From the NCBI GenBank assembly GCA_004026145.2, contig CP034992.1:17330801-17394800 (forward strand): DNA of 64,000 nt, in the 5' to 3' direction. The position numbers and the translations under genes were made by a program. This document shows, in pieces, positions 58,271 to 64,000 of this stretch (position 1 is its first letter; each line of letters begins with the position of its first letter). The stretch is from Takifugu bimaculatus (lineage: Eukaryota; Chordata; Actinopteri; Tetraodontiformes; Tetraodontidae). Below the pieces are notes generated by a model that ran no database searches, was not told where the DNA came from, and saw only the letters and a list, made by a program, of their open reading frames with translations.

Positions 58271-58574
58271 AGCCCCAACAAACGTCCGGCGCCACAAACT
58301 CGCCTCTTCCTGATTGGGAGCTGAACTCAAAGACCTTTCCTAATCATCTGGCGTCCACTTCCGGATTGGGCTTTAAATTGACCTTTGACCCAGAACTGCA
58401 TAGGGATAATAGAGGAACACACATACCTATACATACAGTACGTACATAGAACCCAACAGAACAGTTTTGGAAGGCTTCGTATCTTTTTTGCTTTTACAAA
58501 AGTCTTTTCTTCTTTTGGCCACTCGACATGACGTTAAAAAACACGCAGGAGTTTGTCGTATATGAAAATACTTA

Positions 58575-58634
58575 CAGTGTGTGGCGCTCAACAGTGTGTG
58601 GCGCTCAACAGTGTGTGGCGCCCAACAGTGTGTG
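58575..58634 (+). repeat. 17-bp tandem repeat
   Basis: Three and a half copies of CAGTGTGTGGCGCTCAA. Confidence 0.95.
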
Positions 58635-58799
58635 TGCTTTCTCTTTTGGGCTCGTGGGACTTTTGAAATGTTGGAGAAAAAAGTGTTCTGGAAAACAATT
58701 CACGGGGGTTTTCTGTCTCATCAGGATTTCATGAGCGTGACCAGCGTCTCTGTACAGTGAAATGTACACTGCCTGGATCTGTTTCTGTGTGTCCGCCCC

Positions 58800-59932
58800 A
58801 CACACCCACACACACACGCACACACACACACGCACACACACCCACACACACACACACACTCAGGTGCTCTGAAACGGGGGCAGCTCTGCTGGATTACGTA
58901 ACAGCGCGGAGCACTGAGGCTGATTGTTCCTGTCCGACCATTTTACCTCAGCAGGTGTCACGTGACAGGAGCTTTTTTTTCCGATCCCGTCCTTCGCACA
59001 CATGTTTATTCTGGACCGGCGCCACATTTTTATCTGTTCACAGTGACTTTTTTGTATGTGGGAACCGTAAATGTGCGTCTGCCAGGAGAGGGACGGTACC
59101 GATGGGTTCTGTCAGACTCACGTTTCCACATGAGGAGCAGAACCAACCACGTGAGCGGTGACGCTCGGTAACGTTTCCTTTTCAGCCCTGGAACGGTCCA
59201 GATGTTTGGGAATAGTTTCTCCAGATGACCAGTTTAAGGCTCATCTCCACTCTCCTGCCCAGAGTTCTGTTGAGTTCTGAACCCCGGACCTCCGCTGCCA
59301 CAACAGGCTCACACAGCTCTAACCTATTGGTCTTTTGATCATGAAGAAACGTCCTTCCTTCCAGCTCACAGCGTAGCATGTAGCTTTGATGGTTCCTCCG
59401 AGGCTCAGGCTGAAATTCTAACGTTTCCACTGTGCACACTTAACATCTGGAGCTGTTAATGTGCTGATCTGAGATGAAGCTTATTCCTGCAATAATCAGA
59501 TCTTTGGTTGGAAAGAAGAATTTCTCATCAAAGACTCTGAAGATGCCGACGTGGGAGGTTCAGCACCTTCAGGAAAAAGCTGGAAACCTGATAAAGTCCA
59601 ACCTTAGTTATCAGAAAAGTTATTTGTTTTGAGAACCGTTTCCTCGACCAGGCACAAAGAACATGTGGGTGAAGGTCAGAGGTCAGAGAGGACAGAGTCT
59701 CCAGTCTCTTCTAGACAAGCAGAACGTTCACATTTAGCATTTAAGTTAATATATTTTTAGATCTCCCTCCGTTAAGAGGATCTCTAAAACTTCAGGCCAG
59801 TTCTCACATCCATCAAGTGGTCGTCCACCCTCATGAGTTTAGTGGTCTGATGTTTTCTGTGGCAGCAGAGAGGAAAAGGCAGGAGTGTGTGAAGAGAAGA
59901 TGTTTAACATCTGCTTTCATTTAGCCTGTAAA

Positions 59933-59978
<46 letters not shown>
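58800..59978 (+). repeat. (CA)n and distant (GT)n microsatellites
   Basis: CA-rich tract at 58800-58859 with CG and CC interruptions, and pure (GT)n at 59937-59978. Between them is unique sequence with no recognised gene. Confidence 0.9.
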
Positions 59979-59979
<1 letters not shown>

Positions 59980-60043
59980 CGTGCTCTGGGCCAGGTGCAC
60001 TCACTCAGCAGCTGTTAGGCTCGTGCGCCTGCGTGTGTGCACG

Positions 60044-62938
60044 TTACAGGTCTAGTGGATGATCCAGCGTGTTGTTGTTGTCCTCCAGGTCCTCGGAGGC
60101 CAGCGGGTTGCGACTGATGACCAGCTCCAGCCTGTCTCCAGCCTCTGTGATCAGCGGTACCGCCAGGCAGCAGTCGAAGTCCCTCGTCCTGACGTGGTTC
60201 ACCTGGACAGGGAGGTGGGGTAGAGCCAGGTGAAGGTCTTTGGGAGTTCTGACCCACATGAGCCTGCAATGACAGCTAATGTGGCACCGTTACGAACACC
60301 AAGGTGCTGCTGACGAGAGGACGCCACCCTTATCTGGGCTCAGGCCTGGAGCTGCTCGGAGGTCGGCGCCGCTCCTCCTACCTGCAGAATCCTGTCGAAG
60401 GGCTTCAGCCCGGCCCGGTCCGCGGGCCCGTCGGGTCGGATCATGTTGACATAAACGCCTTTTTCCAAGAAGCCGTCGGACACGCTGAACCCGAAATCGT
60501 CGATCTCGGGGTCCTTTATCACAGTCACCTGCAGGCCAGACCACAGGGAGGTGAGGAGGCTTCAGAGTCAGGACCAGCTCCTGGACCTGGACCTGGACCT
60601 GGACCCCTGGACTGACCTTGTGTAACTCCAGAGGCGTCGGGGACACGATGCCCTGCATCTCCTCTTTAATGCGACGGGACTCCCAGGTCCTCTCCGACAC
60701 CCTCAGCGAGGCCTTGGCCTTGGGGTCGTGCGGCAGGACGGGGGACTGGTTGTCTGGGTGGAGGTGTGCTCCTTGATGAAGGTGGCTCTCGTGGTTGAAG
60801 TGGAGCTCCTGGTGCAGGTCTATGCAGGATGGAGGATGCACGGAACCGGCATGAACAGGAGCCCTCAGGCCTTCACGCCGAACGATTCGTGACTCAAGTA
60901 CCTTCAGCATCTTCGAGGAGGTGAGCTTCTTCATTCAGATGGGCTCCCTGGGCCAGATGTGGAGGCTGGTGGAGCAGGTTTCCTTGGTTCAGGAGGGGGT
61001 TTCTCCGCAATGGACTCATTCTGCTGTGACTCAGAATGGGCTCAGGGGGAGGCTTGGGGACACCATCCACACCCAGACTGATGGCGGTTCCTGTCATGAT
61101 GGACGCCTGAAGGCAGAAAGAGAGACGGCAGAGAGGACGCTGGTGCTGTGACACCTGCAGACGTGGACAAAGGTCCAGGATGAAGGCTGAACATCTGAGC
61201 TGACCTCTATTTCTCTGAGCAGCTCCGACTGGCCGCAGGTCTCCAGGTCCTCCAGAGCCTGGCACCAAAAACTGTCCTCAGGGTCCAGCAGAATACCATC
61301 TGCTTGGTGGCCAAGGAACCTTTGGCAGAAGAAGTCAAACTGAAGTCAGTGAAATCAGCCGGTTCTGCACCCCAACGGGCCCTAAAGGTCCAGGTGGCCC
61401 TAAAGGTCCAGGTGGCCCTGAAGGTCCAGGTGGCCCCTTGTCCCGTCACCCTGCTGTAATCAAGAGTCACTGTAACGTTCATCAGAACTGGAGCATCCAG
61501 AGGGAAGGTGAAGCCGACCCGCCCAGTGGTTCTGCTTCACTCTAACATGACTAATATTTTCCCGGCTGAATGTTCTTTACTGACAAGATTAATTCACGTT
61601 CACTCTGTTAATCCGTGTTCCACCCCCCCCTCCCTCCACCCCCCCCCCTCCCCTCCCTCCACCCCCCCCCCTCCACCCCCAGCAGCCGTTAGTGTTACAT
61701 AAGCTGGTGGAATGTTGCCACCTCACAAGGTTAAAGCTCCTGACTCACTGTCGCCCCCGAGACACCAACACTGCCCAGTGCTGCACTGGTTAACTGGCTT
61801 CACTGGTTAACTGGTTAACTGGCTTCACTGGTTAACTGGTTAACTGGTTCACTGGCTTCACTGGTTCACTGGTTTCACTGGATAACTGGCTTCACTAGTT
61901 TCACTGGTTAACTGGTTCACTGGTTTCACTGGTTAACTGGTTCACTGGTTAACTGGTTCACTGGCTTCACTGGTTCACTGGTTTCACTGGATAACTGGCT
62001 TCACTAGTTTCACTGGTTAACTGGTTCACTGGTTTCACTGGTTCACTGGTTAACTGGTTGACTGGCTTCACTGGTTAACTGGTTCACTGGTTTCACTGGT
62101 TCACTGGCTTCACTGGTTAACTGGCTTCACTGGTTTCACCACGCTGTCGTTGACCTCCTCACCGTCACTGGACGTGTATCAGCAGTGACTATTTAAACTG
62201 GGAGTGTTGGGATGTTGGGAGTGGAACCAGTGGATGCAGGTGGAAGGGTTAAAGGGGGGAGTACCCTGGCGGCCTGTCCCAGTCATCCTCACTGAAGCCT
62301 CCGTCACTGAAGGGGTAGTTCTTCTGGCGGCCAGGAGGGGGCGTGGTGCTGTGCGGCTGCTTGGCGCTGCGCCACTCGTGGGGGTGGAGGGCGATGCCGG
62401 CCGCCTGGTGGCTGTAGGTGCCTGCGGGAGAAACATGCTGTGAGCCCCAGACCGTGCACACCTGTGCACGTTCTGGGCCTCAGCCACCCTCTGAAGGCCG
62501 ACCCTGGCTGCCGTAGCCGGCGTCCAAGCCCGAGCCGTCCCACGAGTCCATGGCGGAGTCGACGCTGGGGATGGTGGTGGCGTAGAGCTCGGAGAGCTTG
62601 TTGGTCTGCTGGCTGTCCGTCAGCTCGTCCTCCTCCGTGTCGCTCAGCTCGTTCTCCGTCGTGTCCTCCGCTTCTGCCGCTTTCTTGTCCTCCAAATCTG
62701 GAGGAGACAAAGCTGGGGTCAACCAAACAGGAAGTGGCGCTCCGTCCTCGCCGGCGCCACGTTCCCAGCTTACTGTCCAGCTGCTTCTTGATCTTGAGCG
62801 TGACGGTTTCTCCGGCCATCTGCAGCAGGTGGATGGCTTCGCTCAGGGGCTTCCCCTTCAGGCTGACGCTGTTGATGGCCAGGATGCGATCGCCCACGTG
62901 GATAGCCCCTGTCCTGCACACACACACACACACACACG

Positions 62939-63007
<69 letters not shown>

Positions 63008-63931
63008 CTGTTGTCATATGATGCTGACACCGTCACCCTGCAAACAAACAGGAAGCACTTTAAAGCTTCTGAATGTGTCACTAAACACACACGCAAACTC
63101 CTGGGTTTTGCCACAGAAGTGGGGACCTTTTATTTTGTTTTATTTATCTCCCAAGGGCCAGAAAAAGCTTTAGTGAATAATGTTCTTATCATGTAATTCA
63201 GAGTGATGATAGAAAAAACACAGTAATAATAATAATAATAGCAGTAATTGCGATCATTGTAATCATGGTAAGACACAACTTTGGCTGGGTGAATAATCAC
63301 GTTACAGGGTCAGATAAATCCGCCTGCATCAGCAGACATGGACCGACAAGGCTTCCTGTTCGTGCTTGGTTATAACAACACGCCGTCACGCACCGTTTGC
63401 CCTGGCACCTAAAGAGAGATTATTTCCCAGGACTGTGTGATTCCCGCATCTGAGTCACAATAAAACAGAGATATAAAGAAAATATTGTGGGTGTGTGAAG
63501 GTTTTCCACTAGCACGCCACTGTGAAGGTGCTAGCTTCCCGCAGGAGTTGGGCCCAGTTCGATTCTGGGCTGTATTTAGTTCTGACAGGAGAGTTTGAGG
63601 CAGCAGATTTGATGGGATCTTTGGTCCTTTATTTTGAAGGGCAACATTAGATCGATCACATCCTTTGAGATTGTTAAGGACATTTGGTTGATGTGATTGT
63701 TCCTGTTCTGATAAAAAAAAGTCTCCTTGAGTGTCGGAGGCTGGAGCCGTCAGACAGATTGGATTTTGAGGGTTGAACTTCCCTCCTGACGGGTCACCTG
63801 AGAGGAGGGAGTCCGGTTACGGACGTGGAGCGTCACCATAACTGAGACAGGCTTCACACCCAGGAATAATAATTAACAGCAGATTGTATTGATTTACTGT
63901 AGGGTGAAAGCACGATTAAATCACTGGAGTC

Positions 63932-63974
<43 letters not shown>

Positions 63975-64000
63975 GGTGTTACCTCTCAGCCAGACCTCTC
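60044..64000 (-). CDS. grip2: Glutamate receptor-interacting protein 2, 3' half (partial)
   Basis: Exons (minus): 64000-63983 (cut by the edge), 62913-62774, 62697-62503, 62421-62265, 61319-61205, 61106-60902, 60819-60617, 60528-60382 and 60202-60044 (TAA). All phases join. The first two give PDZ6 ([37 protein letters not shown]); a linker follows with [20 protein letters not shown] and [12 protein letters not shown]; then PDZ7 ([45 protein letters not shown]). GRIP2 is a seven-PDZ scaffold at synapses that binds AMPA-receptor GluA2/3 tails and ephrin ligands. Relative to GRIP1 as I remember it, the C-terminal tail after VISRNPLA is short ([17 protein letters not shown]), and exon 60819-60617 has a His-rich insert. 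Start and PDZ1-5 lie beyond the window. slc6a6 is the convergent neighbour, as in mammals. Confidence 0.96.
61623..61681 (+). repeat. C-rich low-complexity tract
   Basis: Runs of C with TCC and ACC interruptions in a grip2 intron; G-rich on the transcribed RNA. Confidence 0.9.
61776..62136 (+). repeat. 8/9-bp minisatellite, grip2 intron
   Basis: About 42 copies of 8-9-base modules (CTGGTTAA, CTGGTTCA, CTGGCTTCA, CTGGTTTCA). The rare segment GATAACTGGCTTCACTAG appears at 61881 and 61990, 109 bases apart, indicating block duplication. Confidence 0.95.
62917..63005 (+). repeat. (CA)n microsatellite abutting a grip2 acceptor
   Basis: About 44 CA units (two CG interruptions). On the grip2 strand it is (TG)n ending TGTGTGCAG directly at the 3' splice site at 62914, in place of a pyrimidine tract. 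Confidence 0.97.
63505..63572 (+). other. tRNA-like remnant in a grip2 intron
   Basis: A perfect T-arm-like hairpin, GCCCAG-TTCGATT-CTGGGC at 63552-63570, with a B-box-like core. Upstream sequence (AGCACGCCACTGTGAAGGTG) does not form a proper D arm or anticodon arm. Likely a tRNA-derived SINE fragment. Confidence 0.3.
63935..63972 (+). repeat. (GT)n microsatellite next to a grip2 donor
   Basis: 19 GT units; on the grip2 strand (CA)n beginning 10 bases after the donor at 63982-63981 (GTAACACCCC). Confidence 0.97.

Larger units (their letters stand above)
57566..60043 (-). other. grip2: Probable grip2 3' UTR
   Basis: No splice-bounded coding exon. Holds a CpG-dense segment (58040-58270), a 17-bp triplicate at 58575-58634, (CA)n at 58800-58859 and (GT)n at 59937-59978. 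An anonymous 131-codon minus-strand frame at 57709-58104 contains an EPEPEP stretch from a TCTGGT repeat and is not supported. Confidence 0.5.

Noticed and set aside
1..64000. CRISPR array, prophage, plasmid or bacterial operon
   Set aside because: Several arrays look regular, but spacers are not unique and all genes are spliced vertebrate genes.

Overview
The window is vertebrate genomic DNA and almost certainly a teleost fish: spliced genes with GT-AG introns, many introns of only 75-150 bp, no operons, very frequent (CA)n/(GT)n microsatellites, many minisatellites, and a fish-style LINE 3' end. Gene density (six protein genes in 64 kb) and the short introns suggest a compact percomorph genome, possibly pufferfish-like; the species cannot be fixed from the sequence alone. 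A 100-base N run at 163-262 marks a scaffold gap, and two coding exons carry apparent 1-base frameshifts (rims4 exon at 3340-3442, abra 5' end), which points to draft quality.

Layout, left to right. 1-7020 (+): the 3' part of a rims4-type presynaptic gene with a C2 domain, followed by a probable long 3' UTR to about 10.55 kb. 13018-13357: LINE 3' end. 13573-15803 (-): abra (STARS), a muscle actin/Rho-SRF regulator. 17643-17715 (-): tRNA-Lys(CTT). 20.4-22.7 kb: two large minisatellites. 23703-24766 (+): lsm3, an snRNP core protein. 25801-28971 (-): khk, ketohexokinase, tail-to-tail with lsm3 and carrying a conserved pair of mutually exclusive exons 3a and 3c. 29-44 kb: gene-poor DNA with minisatellites, a roughly 530-bp CA/CG tract and one unrecognised candidate exon. 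44201-52029 (+): slc6a6, the taurine transporter, complete in 14 coding exons. 52-60 kb: long 3' UTRs of two convergent genes, with two minisatellites between them. 60044-64000 (-): the 3' half of grip2, covering PDZ6, the linker and PDZ7, and running off the right edge.

lsm3, slc6a6 and grip2 are neighbours in mammals (human 3p25), so the right half is an ancient linkage block; khk, abra and rims4 lie elsewhere in mammals. The genes do not form one pathway. rims4 and grip2 are both synaptic scaffold proteins; the rest are housekeeping, metabolic or muscle genes.

The most interesting signals concern splicing and transcript ends: (i) khk exon 3a, whose 5' splice site is embedded in a (TG)n repeat while its partner exon 3c has a strong donor; (ii) a grip2 intron that starts with (CA)n and ends with (TG)n directly against the 3' splice site, so its ends can pair; (iii) a 1.3-kb minisatellite in a rims4 intron whose every 20-base unit looks like a 3' splice site; (iv) a telomere-like, G-quadruplex-capable array just beyond the likely grip2 polyadenylation signal.
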